Shown here piece after piece: positions 23,401 to 33,290 of a stretch of DNA of 64,000 nucleotides. How positions within the stretch are numbered: position 1 is the first letter of the stretch; the number at the start of each line of letters is the position of its first letter. The translations under genes and the position numbers were made by a program. The notes beneath the pieces are model-generated. The model made no database searches. It had not been told where the DNA came from and saw nothing but the letters and a program-made list of their open reading frames with translations. The DNA comes from Brasenia schreberi (lineage: Eukaryota; Streptophyta; Magnoliopsida; Nymphaeales; Cabombaceae), in NCBI GenBank assembly GCA_036023115.1, contig JAYKKT010000047.1, positions 3,154,501-3,218,500 of the forward strand. The letters are read 5' to 3'.

Positions 23401-24825
23401 TAGGATCCACGAAGAAATGACATATTTCTTTGAGGTTAATATTGGATTATATCAAGGATGAACTTTAAGTCCACATTTATTTGTACTGATTATTGTCGAG
23501 TTAACTAAAACACATTCAAGCTGAAGTTCTTTAGTGTATGTTATTCATATGTGACATTGTATTAGTGAACGAGTTTAAGGAAAAGTTTAATAGAGAGAAA
23601 TATTAAAAAGTAAAGGCTTTTGACTTAGTATAACAAAAAAGAGAATATATGAAATGCAAGTTCGATCATTTGGTTACTTCAAATGATATAGAAATTAAGA
23701 TTGACACACATTGTAGCCCTTGTAAGGAAGTTTTAAATACCCATGGTCAGTTTTTTGGAGCGATGGGAGATGCTATGCATAGAATTAATACAGGTTGGTT
23801 AAAATGGGAAGGTGCATCAGGTATACTATGTGACAAGAAGATACCACTAAAGTTAAAAGGTAAATATTATAGAGCAACAATTAGACCTGCTACGTTTTAT
23901 GGTTCTGAGTTAAAAATGGAGAGGTGCATTAGGTATACTATGTGATAAGAAGATACCATTAAAGGTATAAGGTAAATATTATAAAGTAGCAATTAAACCT
24001 GTTATGCTTTATGGTTTTGAGTATTGGGCATTTAATCATCAACATAAACATACAAAAGATATCTGTGACAGAAATGAAGATATTGAGAGGATGAGTTGGT
24101 CGTACAAGGTAGAAAAACGATTTAAAGAAGTTTCATTAAAAAGATATGAGAAACTAGATTGTGAAAATGTTAAAAGAGGAAGACACGAAAGTGTTGAAAA
24201 TAAACAATAAAGAATGATTTAACTTGTTCTGAGTTAAGTGTTAGCATGACACATGATCAAGCTTCATGGAAACAAAAAATCCATGTAGCCAACCCCATTT
24301 AGTATGGGAAAAGGGTTTAGTTGTTGGGAATGGGAAAATTCTGGAAGGATCATCCACTTGACTGGCTTAACCCCATTAGATGGATAAATTGCCTTCATGT
24401 TGATGCCTTGGACACAGAGATGCACGCGAATATCATAGGCAAATTATGTACGTTTTAGTTTTACACGAGTTTGTGTACCTATAGGCTGATTGACCTCAGT
24501 TGCTCAGGTCGGTGGCAAGGGAGTTTTTTGAAAACCAAGAATTAGGGTTGGGACTTTCTACGTCAGTTTCTGAGGTTCTCATACTTTACCCCGTCTGTTT
24601 TGGTTTGTTGCAGTTGTATGGAATCCTTGGGAACGTAAAGCGAAGTTGATGCATGACTTTGGAGATGATGAGTACAAGCATATGTTGTGTGTGGAGGCCG
24701 CAGCCGTGGAGAAACCCATCACTCTGAAGCCTGGAGAGGAATGGAAAGGGCGGCAGGAACTATCCACCGTCCCCTCGAGCTACTGTAGTGGGCAACTGGA
24801 TCCCCAAAGGGTTCTCCAAGGATGA
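5799..24825 (+). CDS. Glucose-6-phosphate 1-epimerase (aldose-1-epimerase-like)
   Basis: Interconverts the alpha and beta anomers of glucose 6-phosphate; the product is expected to be cytosolic because no signal peptide is seen. Eight exons: 5799-5891, 7988-8062, 8909-8965, 9046-9206, 9384-9518, 21555-21657, 21730-21829 and 24614-24825. All introns are GT-AG, the phases join cleanly, and the product is 311 aa, the usual length for plant members. Seen in the product: PIRGGIPICFPQ (64-75), HGFARNRFW (85-93), KIWPHSFEFRLRV (124-136), YHTYFSVSDIS (164-174) with the putative catalytic His165, STPTKIAILDHEKKRTFV (from about 214) and CVEAAAVEKPITLKPGEEW (267-285) with the putative catalytic Glu269. 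The start MSEQKPYVELCKGVNGLDK matches the family N-terminus. Introns 1 (2.1 kb), 5 (12.0 kb) and 7 (2.8 kb) are long; intron 5 is filled with nested retrotransposons and intron 7 holds LINE sequence. No disabling mutation is visible. Confidence 0.95.
6001..6261 (+). repeat. Three-copy ~88-bp tandem repeat in epimerase intron 1
   Basis: Units begin at 6001, 6090 and 6177 with catctcgagcgatc or a close variant, and each ends with ggtcgatatatttcg-like sequence. The copies are moderately diverged. Confidence 0.8.
8400..8473. repeat. (AAAT)n(TA)n(TG)n compound microsatellite in intron 2
   Basis: About eight AAAT units, then TA units, then about twelve TG units. Confidence 0.95.
10664..11017. repeat. 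Two-copy 188-bp tandem duplication
   Basis: Copies start at 10664 and 10852 (tttgaaggaggaaaagg) and share long near-identical stretches. Minus-strand frames through both read a similar short peptide (PNQVWLESFL), but both frames are broken and no family was recognised. Confidence 0.8.
11488..11800 (+). pseudogene. Dof zinc-finger transcription factor pseudogene
   Basis: The start MGEIVHAPLTVLRLPGG runs into KKCLHCDSLNTKFCYYNNYN, the first half of the plant Dof DNA-binding domain with its first two cysteines. A TAG at the conserved Gln after NLS, Trp in place of the third zinc Cys (HFW for HFC), and an extra ~8 bp before the GALRNVLVGG block (from about 11732) destroy the frame. The domain otherwise continues (LCRRYWTDG, then GALRNVLVGGDSHKN in another frame). 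It carries no intron and sits in the repeat-filled epimerase intron, so it is a retro-copied or transposon-captured fragment rather than a local gene. Confidence 0.85.
12700..14536 (+). mobile_element. Non-autonomous copia-derived LTR element A, 3' part
   Basis: Plus orientation. The internal region (about 12940-13860) carries the family's repeats: ggccttttgttaaagacc-type units of about 200 bp, then cttgtttgacttggcgg-type ~40-bp units, the reverse complement of those in the element at 15880. A polypurine tract, taagtttgaggggggg, at 14214-14229 directly precedes the 3' LTR at 14230-14536 (TGTTAAAATG...CTAACA, with AATAAA near 14497). No matching 5' LTR was found upstream, so the left boundary is a guess and the element appears truncated. 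No gag or pol frame is present. Confidence 0.65.
14640..14890. repeat. GA-rich tract with ~108-bp internal repeat
   Basis: Purine-rich sequence in which the block ..cttacttgc..tgga.gaa recurs at about 14729 and 14837. The Ser/Leu-rich or Arg/Glu-rich frames through it are compositional artefacts. Confidence 0.6.
15880..16170 (-). repeat. 3' LTR of element B
   Basis: 291 bp, TG...CA ends, next to the polypurine tract. It includes a GC-rich palindromic block (ctggccgaccagccttggccag) near 16040. Confidence 0.92.
16593..17078. repeat. ~40-bp tandem repeat array inside element B
   Basis: About twelve imperfect units built on aaacaagctttttaagg / ttaagctcaaaaccc. The unit is not a multiple of three in length and all frames contain stops. 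Related arrays occur at 13600-13860 (opposite strand) and 43380-43500, inside the two sister elements. Confidence 0.9.
17239..18110. repeat. ~200-bp tandem repeat inside element B
   Basis: Successive units start near 17239 and 17441 (gataacta..gtctttttc) and the sub-block ccaccaacatgaagcacc recurs at 17755 and 17955, giving a period near 200 bp over four to five units. Each unit holds two or more copies of aaaggccaacaacatg followed by cttaatcacaaagg. Confidence 0.8.
19692..19982 (-). repeat. 5' LTR of element B
   Basis: 291 bp, directly preceded on the minus-strand map by the PBS complement at 19681-19691. It matches 15880-16170 over its full length. Confidence 0.92.
20550..21282 (+). mobile_element. 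Ty1-copia 3' fragment: RNase H plus 3' LTR
   Basis: The frame running through 20712-21023 encodes the copia RNase H C-terminus: EYRAIAQGMCEELWLKTL, LYCDNIAAIHIVNN, ERTKHIEVDCHFIGEKV and QRAHILTKA. Upstream the same frame reads ITGYFTVIGGN and then a TAG (20640-20642) where the family has Trp. A polypurine tract, ttgaggggag, at 21020-21029 is followed by the LTR start TGTTGAGG at 21030, ending near 21282. The rest of the polyprotein is missing. Confidence 0.85.
23150..24335 (+). mobile_element. RTE LINE fragment in epimerase intron 7
   Basis: Decayed reverse transcriptase and C-terminal blocks in the same order as the LINE at 1718: the remnant of FADDIVLVDE near 23540-23575, WLKWEGASGILCDKKIPLK (about 23800-23860), a partial duplicate of the following block at 23915-23990, and RRYEKLDxENVKRGR near 24150-24185. 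It ends at tagtatgggaaaagggttta followed by gttgttg (about 24330). Confidence 0.75.
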
Positions 24826-25032
24826 GTACTTCAAAGTTCCAGGGAACCCTGTACAGGTATTTATGGAAGCACTATGTGATGCTGCTGGATTTTATTTCCT
24901 GCGTAAGTAAGCTGTTGATCTCTGTGGTTCGAGAAACGGTTTATGGTTTCGGTCAGCGGAGTTCTCGCTTGCCTGATTGCAAGTTGTCCTCTACACCAGC
25001 TTAAATCGAAATTAGAGTTGCAGCTTTTGTCA

Positions 25033-25038
25033 AATAAA
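25033..25038 (+). terminator. Candidate polyadenylation signal of the epimerase gene
   Basis: AATAAA lies 208 nt after the stop codon at 24825. Confidence 0.4.
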
Positions 25039-25549
25039 CCCGAGTTCTTTTTCCCCCCTTTGAGCATTTGTTCCCTATCGAGTTTGGATTGGTGAATGGT
25101 ACTTGGCAATTCCTCTTCTGAAATACGCTTCTGTGCTTTGCTTACACATATAATTTTCAAAAGCGTGCTATACTGTGTGTGTGTGTGGTGTATGCATACG
25201 CGTCTCTGCCTCGTCTCAAGAGGGTGTGTATGTCATAGTGGCCGAGGTCTGCCTGACATGAACTGTAACTGTAGTGTCTGGTTCAAGAACAATTTTGGCA
25301 TATGCTTGGCAGGCGTCGGCTGCCACCAATATAAAAGTGGTGCATTGACGGTTCCCTATCACTCCGGACTTAGGTGTCAACCATTTAGGAGAGTGGGAAG
25401 GGCACTGCGATGGACGGTGGGCCCACTAATCCTTTGCTCTGAATTGATGGTGCCTTGCAAGGGCGGGTATCCTTAATTTTTTTAATCATATTTGATCATT
25501 GATCAGAAAAGAAGGAAGAAAAAGGATAGGATGAGTGAAGCAAAAGTAA

Positions 25550-26410
25550 AAACTTGAGGGTTTGTTATAGATCCATCAACTCAAACTCAAAAGAAGTGAA
25601 AAGGCAGTTTTACGATAGTTAAGGTTAGAGATGGGAAATTCAAAGATTTTATTTTTGTTATATATATAAAAAAATGAAGACGAGAAGATTGTAGTAACAA
25701 CCATTGATAGAAGAAATAGATAGAAAAAGAATTCAAAAGTTTTTTGATAAGTGTTCTAGCATTAGTTTCAGAGAATTAATTAATTGAAAAGATTATATAA
25801 ACTATGATTTCTATGGACTTTGTTCAAAGGAGTAAAGTTAAAGAGGTTTCTATGAAGGTTTGTAAATCTTTTTGACAAAATAGTATCTTGTAAAAGTAAA
25901 ATCTTAGGGGATATTTATCATTTTGCTTAGAAGATTATTTAATGAAAATTTGAGAAATCAAAAGATAGTATAGTTATACTCATATACAAGAACAATGAAG
26001 ACAGTGCAATTGTACTATTATAAAGTATCAAGTTGTTGAGCTATACTATGACAATATGAGAGAATTACTAAGCATACGGAGGTGGAGATATGTCTTGAGT
26101 ATAATATAGATCCAATTTGGATTCATGAGATCTATTGTTGAGGTTAGTCACTTGTTGTAATGTTTTATAGAATAATTTAGAGTAAAAAAGAATAACTGTC
26201 ATATGCTATTTGTTGGTTTAGAAAAATCTTACAATAGTGTCAAGAGATATTCTTCGAAGAATCTTAAAAAAAAGAACTTTTTTGAACTGAACATTTGATT
26301 ACATTAAAGATAGATTTTAATCTCATATTTATTTACCTTAGTTATTGATGAGTTAACAAAGCATATTTAAGCTGAAGTACCTTGGTATAGTTATTATATG
26401 CAAATTTTAG
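25550..26410 (+). mobile_element. RTE LINE internal fragment
   Basis: Decayed match to the reverse transcriptase portion of the LINE family, ending where the FADD block begins. The next expected portion of the family reappears on the same strand at 29560, suggesting one copy split by about 3.1 kb of inserted DNA with some loss at the junction. Confidence 0.55.
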
Positions 26411-27782
26411 GTTTTATGGAACCCTCAACTTGTATCCAATCTTCTTAATTTTATGAAAGCAAAATAAAAACAGTCAAGTTAGACTTGCCTTTAATTCACT
26501 TTCCTTTTTGTATGGTGGGCTTTAATCAAATTCTTTTCACAAATCTTCTTATTATGGCGGACAAGGGTTGGTTCTTGGATTACAAAATTCTTAGCAAATA
26601 AAAGTGAAAGTACCTACATACTTAAATTTAAATGTGAGCACCTGTTTCTATTGATTTTGGGTTCTAAAGTGGATATGAGTCTCTAATTTGGATATGGATC
26701 CTAAATGGGTTATGAACCTAATATGAGATTATGGATTTAATAAGGATGATCAGATCTAATTTGGTTTGTTGATCTAATGGAGACGATTAGATCTAATGTG
26801 GTTTGGATAATGCTAACTAATATTGGGTAATGCAAACACTATGTAATGATATGTTGAAATACGCTATGTGATGATATGTTGAAATACGCTGAAACAATCT
26901 ATATGCTTATGCTGACACTTAGCTATATAATATACTGAAATTTATGTCAAGAATATGTGCCTAAGATGCAAATGATTATGCTATGCTTATGTTGGAAACT
27001 TCATAATATAATAAATGAAGAGATAATTATTTCTAAAATGCTGAAATATATTAATGCTAATTGTAACTAATGGAAAATACTAATCTAATACATGTTATAA
27101 TTACCTATGGATTATTGAAAAATGTTTCTAAGTATGCAATAATGTATATGCTGGAACTAGTCTAAGTTGGAGAGTTTTATCTATATAAGTAATGCTATGA
27201 TATGATATATCTAATTACGAAAGCAAAAGGCTAATGCAGCTAATTATGTACGTGTATATTTTGTGTACGAAATTGATGTTAAGTAAGAATCAGAATGCAA
27301 GGCAGTTAAGAACTAAAGGATGAATCTAATGACATGAAAAGAAGACGAAAATGATGCAGTTCCAAGTAATTATAGGTCGACTATTGTGAGGTAAAAAAAA
27401 ATCAAAGGTTACGAGCTAATATACAAGCACTTTAAACTAATTATGAGGCCAAAAGCGAACAAGAATCGGGCTATATGAGGGTGCAAGGATTAAGGATTAG
27501 GGAGAATCAATGCAACTAAGATTATGGACGAATTAAAAAGATGATGCATGATCTAGAATTAATTATTATGCATGATCTAGATGTCAAGAGTTCAAGTGTA
27601 AGATATAATGATTCTAAGGAGCCAAGATGCCAAGATTTAAGAAACTACAAAGCAAGTAGGATTATGATGCAGTTACGATGATGATGACCTAATAATGTTA
27701 ACTATGATTTGTGTAAAACCAGAAAATCTAAATAGATTGGTCAACTCCTATGAAAAACTAATGCGGCCGGTGAAGATTGGTA

Positions 27783-28012
27783 CAACAACAACAACTAAGC
27801 CTTTTCTCATATTAGACGAGGTCGGCTATATGGATTCTTTGTTTCCACAAAACCCTATCATGTGTCATGTTAGTAGTTAACTCACAATAAACTAGATCAT
27901 TCTTTATTGTTTCTTTCCAACACTTTTGTGGTCGTCCTCTGCCTCTTTTAATACTTTCAAAATCTAGTTTTTCATACCTTCTTAAAGGTTCTTCTTTTGA
28001 TCTTCTTAGGTA
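27783..28012 (-). mobile_element. 5'-truncated RTE LINE 3' end (230 bp)
   Basis: On the minus strand it contains the family's last ~200 bp (RRYEKLDFESIKRGR-like frame, gaatccatgtagccga-like block, aaaaggcttagttgttgttg). The flanks are a 14-bp duplicate with one difference: ggtgaagattggta at 27769-27782 and ggtgaagattgtta at 28013-28026. Confidence 0.82.
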
Positions 28013-28039
28013 GGTGAAGATTGTTAAGTAACTTAAATC

Positions 28040-28900
28040 TTAACATAAATATGAGAGAGTCTTAACCGAATTAGGTGAGAAGGAAACCTAATCTAAAGGA
28101 TTGACTATTAAAATAAGAAAAAAATTCACTCACGGGTTAAGGATGTACCTTAGTGACTATCGACTACTTCAATGAGCTATGGAAATATTATTTGAAACTC
28201 TAAAGTAATAAACTCCATTGACGGATCTCTCTTAGGCAACATATGCATACACCAAGCATGTGAAAGAAAAGAGAAGATAAGGAAGAAAGGAATGACCTGC
28301 TCTACTTGTTGCTTTATCTTGATGAAAGAGAGATGGGTAGAATGAGAGGTCAAGGGCCTATTTATAGAGAGGATCTAATTCCTTTAGAGATAAGAAACAA
28401 TCATATTTTGATCCCTATAAATTCTCTAACAATTCTTAAAAGGTAAGAATTTAAAGGTTTAAAATAATTTTCCTTTGATTTTGGCTAAGTGGCTTCTATT
28501 TTGGCTTGATGGCATGACTGACTCACATGGCTTGGGAGCTTCTTGGGTGACTCACTTGTGCTTTGGAGTGAACAACTTTTCAGGCTGGCTTGATCACAAT
28601 TTGAATGCTTGATTTGACTGGAAACATTGATGGAGCTTGATGATTGTTGGTCTTGAAACGTTAAAGTCGATAAACCTATTGTGGCTTGATGTGGAACTTA
28701 TTCCAATGAGGTGAATTGAGTCATAGCTAAGGTAAGCTTGGTTTGGCTCAAAATTAAATTTTTAATATAATGTTTGCTTAAGTAATTTGACTCAAAATGA
28801 ATTTTCAGAACCATAGCATGGGTCTTCTAAAACAAATTTGGACTCGATAGGCTTAGGTCACCTAGGCCAGGTTCAAACGAGGCTTAAACTTAATTGAGTC
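28040..28900 (-). other. Possible LTR or promoter remnant
   Basis: The minus strand has a strong TATA sequence (TCTATAAATAGGCCC, 28369-28355) followed by a leader-like stretch, the arrangement of a plant LTR R/U5 region. No terminal repeat partner, primer-binding site or polyprotein was found, so the class is open. Confidence 0.3.
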
Positions 28901-29559
28901 AATGTTCGAGTTATATGCGTAAATGTATAATAAGCTTTTTAAATAAAGTTTTTTTACCTTGTTTTTTAAAATAAATATAAAAATAGTTTTTTTAGCAAGA
29001 GTAAAAGGAGAGCATAATAAATGTCTTCAACGAATTTTGGTTTCTCCTGTACATTTATGTGTTTAATAATACCTAAAATCTAAAGTTTTTATGAAAAACT
29101 ATCCTTCTATACATATACATATACATTGTAATCATCATTTTTTAAATAGAACTTCATTTGATGTCTTGGATATGCATACACTTATAAGGACATATAAGTT
29201 CCGAATTTCTTATGGATATTAAATATGAAAGCCAGTCTATATTAAATATCCAATATGAATAAATTTTTTAATAAAATTTCATTGATAAATAAAATAAAAG
29301 TAAGTTTATGATTTTGGCTTGACATAGATTTTTGGGGTAAAAATGGGTGTAAGTGACTTAAGAATTTCAAATGAAGTTAAATTAAGGTTAGAAACACCTA
29401 AGGAGGGTAGAATACCAGTTATGGTCGATCCACTTCAGGAAATAAATTTTGGTGAAGCCCGCTTTGTCATCTATAGCCAAAAGCTTTTGAAATCTCTCGT
29501 TTCTTTTTCTTTCTTCCAAAACATTTTTATTTCTCCATTATGTGAGCTCTAATTTTATG

Positions 29560-30105
29560 CATAGGCTTAATGTAGGTTTGTTAAAATGTAAAGATGCATC
29601 ACATATTCTATGTGATAAGAAGATATAATTAAAACTCAAAAGTAAATTTTATAAAGTAGCAATTAGACTCGCTATGTCATATGATTACGAGTGTTAGAAA
29701 GTTAATCATATATAAAAGATGTTCATAGTAAAAATGAAGATACTGAGATAGATATATGGTCATACAAAGGAAGACCATTAAGATAGTTTCCTAATGAGGT
29801 CATTAGAAACAAATTGGAAGTGACACTAATAGATGATAAAACGAAGAAAGATCGTTTAAAATTGTTTGAATACATAGAAAAGCGACCAAAAGAAGGCCCA
29901 ATAACAAGATGTGAGAAACTAGATGGTGAAAATATTAAAAGAGTAAAACAAAACCACAAAAGTGTTGAAAAGAAAGAATAAACAATAATATAAATTTTAT
30001 TGAATTAAATGCTAGCATAATAGAAGATCAAGCTCTATAAAAACGAAGAATCCATGTAGCCGAGCCCATCTAGTATGAGAAAAGGCTTCGTTGTTATTTT
30101 TGTTT
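29560..30105 (+). mobile_element. RTE LINE 3' part
   Basis: C-terminal block of the family in decayed form (cacatattctatgtgataag, agtagcaattagactcgct, gttgaaaagaaagaataa), ending in gaatccatgtagccgagcccatctagta-type sequence and a gttgttatttttg tail near 30100. Confidence 0.75.
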
Positions 30106-30186
30106 AATCCATCGATCCATCATGATAAATATGGTTTTTGAGACCTGTTTAATCAAATCCAAATTGAGCTTGGATGTCACTATGAC

Positions 30187-30798
30187 TTGGGTGTTCATGG
30201 TTCAATTCTAGCCTCAAACCGCTAGTTTCAGTTCTCAAGGTTTAGAGAACCGAATAACCGTGATATGTCCAAAACCAAATCAAACCACTATTTCTGGTTT
30301 GGTTTGGTTCTGAACCACGATTCTACTTATTTAAGGGTTTTGCTAAATAAAATGTATTTTGTCATCAAATTATTTGGATCTATGGTTCATATTTTAGACA
30401 TATAAGGTTATAAAACTTATATATATATAAACTTATAAACTTCTCAAGATTTAAATCCATATAAATATATAAATTTTATATACACACATATATATTCACA
30501 TTTTATTTGCATATAATGTTATAGAACTTATATACATAAACTTATAAATATTTATATGTACATGTATAAACTTTATATATATATATATATATATTCATAT
30601 ACATAAACTACAGATATTATATTTATATCTATCTATCTATAAAATGGTTTGGTTCGGTTCTAACACTGGAACAAGGAACGGAACTGTCATTTTCCCCCCT
30701 GCTAGAACCTGATTGAACCAAACTACCACTAGAACCAAACCAAATCACCACTGGAACCAAACCAAACCATCGGTTCTGGCGGTTCTATGAACACCCCT
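30187..30798. mobile_element. ~610-bp TIR element with GGTTC-rich ends
   Basis: The ends are inverted: gggtgttcatggttc at the left (30189 on) and ggttctatgaacacccc at the right (30781-30797). GGTTC/GAACC-rich arms surround an AT-rich middle (30340-30640) with TA tracts. The middle matches 62125-62290 in reverse orientation, so 61764-62350 is a second copy. No transposase frame is present; the superfamily is uncertain (hAT-like ends are possible). Confidence 0.6.
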
Positions 30799-31038
30799 AA
30801 CTACGATCGCTCTCATCTTCATACTATCCAATAGGGGATACAAAGTTCAAGGACGGTCCTTGGCCATAGACACCTCCAAACAAGTTCTAAGAAAAATTAT
30901 AAACATGAGAAGAAATGATTCAACGGGCGTCTTTCAGAAAAGGAGGTAAACCTAAACCGTATGTTATTCGGGACAAATTTTCTTAGACAAATCAAGCGAT
31001 TCCCTAAGAAAACAAACAGCGATCTCGGAAAGAAAGTT

Positions 31039-31058
31039 AGAGAGAGAGAGAGAGAGAG
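31039..31058 (+). promoter_or_regulatory. GA tract in the ADA1 leader
   Basis: A 20-bp GA run, with a shorter one at 31161-31173, lies in the probable 5' UTR. GA/CT tracts near plant start sites can bind GAGA-binding BPC proteins; function here is inferred. Confidence 0.4.
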
Positions 31059-31331
31059 TTGGGCGTTTGCTGCGATCGGGTTCGGAATTCCGCAAGACGA
31101 GAAAAGAAAGAACACCCAAAAACGAAAAAAAATCAGGAGAGGAAGAGAGGGAAAGCTGAGAGAGAGAGAGAGAGCTCGAAGGTACACGGAAAATCCCCAG
31201 CAACGAAGAATTCCTCTTCAATTCTTCCTATCTTGCACCTTCACTCGCACGGGTCACCGATTGCTTCCCGATGCTCATGAATCAAGCTCAGGAATTTCTC
31301 CTCAACGTTGAATGAATGCTGCTCTCTCAAG

Positions 31332-31944
31332 GTACCTATTAAGCTATTCTTTGTAAGTGATCCTTTGGGCTTGGAGGATTTCTGTTTCAAGCCACGAGGG
31401 ATCAATCAACGGCAATAAAGTTTTGTGGGTAGCTCGGTTTCTGCCCTGATTCATAGTTAATGTGCCTCTCCCTTAGTTCAAGTTAGGAATTCGATGTGTT
31501 TGAATTTGGAAAGCAACAAAAAGGTTTGGTTGGTCGAAGAGCATGATGTTTAGCATAGGGTTGTCTCTGATGATTTGTATTTCTTGTATTGCAATTTTGA
31601 CTTTAGCGTGATGCATTAGAGTGTCCAAGTAAGTTCGATTGTTATGTTAGTGGTTTTGAGGTGAATAGTTTTTTGTGTTTCGCATTTTTGATCTGGGTAT
31701 TATTGGGGAATTAGGGTTTGGTTTCTCCGGGGGTAAGGTGTGAATTAAAAGTCGTGCGGAGTTTGTGGTTGCGAAGCGGAACTAGAAACTTTGAATAAAC
31801 TGGGTCTGCTGTCAGAGTGAAGATTGCTTTGTGAGGGTTTATTGATGATTTCTAGTTTTCCTGCTATTACGTGTCCGGAGAAGTGTGGCCTTTTCTCGGT
31901 TTGTGGAATTTGGTTGTTGAAAGAGACAGTTTCTGTTCCTGTGA
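31332..31944 (+). other. Probable 5' UTR intron of the ADA1 gene
   Basis: The donor AAG/GTACCT at 31331/31332 and a pyrimidine-containing acceptor ending TGTGAG at 31944 would remove a T-rich, intron-like stretch. The donor is convincing; the acceptor is a guess, with gacag at 31928 as an alternative. Confidence 0.4.
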
Positions 31945-31966
31945 GAATTGCTGATTTGGGAGTTGT

Positions 31967-31984
31967 ATGGGTTTGAAATTTTGA
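31967..31984 (+). other. Five-codon uORF immediately before the ADA1 start
   Basis: ATG GGT TTG AAA TTT TGA ends one nucleotide before the main ATG at 31986. If present in the mRNA it would impose leaky scanning or reinitiation. Confidence 0.45.
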
Positions 31985-31985
31985 A

Positions 31986-33290
31986 ATGTCAGCCGTACAG
32001 CAGCCGTCCCGGATTGATCTTGCTGGATTAAAGAGTCAGATTGTGAAGACTCTAGGGCCAGATAAGGCGCGTCGATACTTCGGTTACTTGACCAGATTGC
32101 TGAATCAGAAACTGAGCAAGGTTGAGTTTGATAAACTATGTTGCCTCACCATCGGGTATGATAACCTTCCACTTCACAATAAGTTCATACGGTCGATTCT
32201 AAAGAATGCTTATACTGGAACGGTACCACCTCCTCTTCCTGTTAGTAATGGTACTGCATCGATCGGCATTGTTGTGGGGAAAACATCTCCAAATGAAGAT
32301 GGTTATCTGAAGAGTCCACCACCAAATGCAACCAATTCAGTTGTTCTATCAAACGGCGACATACCGACATCCCCTCGCAAGGGAAGGTCTGCCAAACGTG
32401 ATAGGAGGCTCGTTGATCGCCCGAGCCCTCTGGGTCCAAATGGAAGAACAGAAGTTGTTGCTGCCCGTCATGAAGCTAGCAAAGGTGAGGCAGTTCCCAA
32501 CATTCTTCAGAATGGAGATATCTACTCTTATGATCTCAAGAGGCCAATTCTGCATGAAGGAATTGCCGAGCAGCCAGATAATGAAGGGAGCAGTCTAATG
32601 CTTCCTCGTCCTATGAAGAAGCCACGGCTGAATAGACCAGCTCATGATAATCTCCATGAGAATATCAATGGTCTGACTGAAGTAGCACCGGAAGCTGGTC
32701 GAGAGACTGGGCCCATTATTCCCAGTTCCACTCGATCTGGGAGACCTATACATGCTCCTTTGGGAATCCCATTTTGCTCCGCCAGTAGAGGTTGTGCATA
32801 CAGGAGCAGTAGCATCAGGGGTCTCCCAGAGGTTAGTTATATCAGCGCCGCCAACATTGGTGAGTTATCAGATACAGAAACATTGAGGAAGAGGATGGAG
32901 CGTATAGCAGAAGTGGAGGGCCTCCTTGGTGTCCCGGTTGATTGTGCTAATCTACTGAATAATGCATTGGATACGTACCTGAAGAAGTTGATCAGGTCAT
33001 GCATAGAGATTGCAAGGGCAAGGTCTAGAAGTGAACAGATGAAGCCTGTTGTGCACAAGCAGCAGCCTTATGGAAATGTTGCACACGTAATTAACGGTCT
33101 ATGGCATAACCATCCAATGCATAGTCAACCTAACAGTGTTCCTGTTCAAGGATTGCGTGAAGCAAAGAGTGGGTCTTCAATATCTCTGTTGGACTTTACA
33201 GTAGCAATGGAGTTAAATCCACAACAATTAGGAGAAGATTGGCCTTCATTGCTTGAGAAAATTACTTCCCGTTCATTTGGAGGGGAATGA
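31986..33290 (+). CDS. ADA1: SAGA complex transcriptional adapter ADA1/HFI1-like
   Basis: Nuclear coactivator subunit of the SAGA histone acetyltransferase complex, where ADA1/HFI1 pairs through a histone fold with another subunit and supports the core. A single uninterrupted exon encodes 434 aa, close to plant family length. Seen: the N-terminal conserved domain, residues about 9-75 (RIDLAGLKSQIVKTLG, RYFGYLTRLLNQKLSKVEFD, LHNKFIRSILKNA); basic NLS-like stretches at 131-141 and 210-218; the conserved STRSGRPIHAPLGIPFCSA block (248-266); a helical histone-fold-like segment at 298-346 (LRKRMERIAEVEGLLGVPVD, then LDTYLKKLIRSCIEIARAR); and a C-terminal block LLDFTVAMELNPQQLGEDWP (401-420). The middle is Ser/Pro/Asn-rich and probably disordered. 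The start is supported by the family N-terminus. The gene is convergent with the RING gene downstream. Confidence 0.93.
   Translation: MSAVQQPSRIDLAGLKSQIVKTLGPDKARRYFGYLTRLLNQKLSKVEFDKLCCLTIGYDNLPLHNKFIRSILKNAYTGTVPPPLPVSNGTASIGIVVGKTSPNEDGYLKSPPPNATNSVVLSNGDIPTSPRKGRSAKRDRRLVDRPSPLGPNGRTEVVAARHEASKGEAVPNILQNGDIYSYDLKRPILHEGIAEQPDNEGSSLMLPRPMKKPRLNRPAHDNLHENINGLTEVAPEAGRETGPIIPSSTRSGRPIHAPLGIPFCSASRGCAYRSSSIRGLPEVSYISAANIGELSDTETLRKRMERIAEVEGLLGVPVDCANLLNNALDTYLKKLIRSCIEIARARSRSEQMKPVVHKQQPYGNVAHVINGLWHNHPMHSQPNSVPVQGLREAKSGSSISLLDFTVAMELNPQQLGEDWPSLLEKITSRSFGGE

Larger units (their letters stand above)
26411..29559. other. Region between two LINE parts; no gene recognised
   Basis: AT-rich sequence. 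A 24-bp direct repeat (ctatgtratgatatgttgaa core) lies near 26842-26892. A short LINE insertion lies at 27783-28012, and an LTR-like promoter on the minus strand near 28369. No coding frame above chance was seen. Confidence 0.4.
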
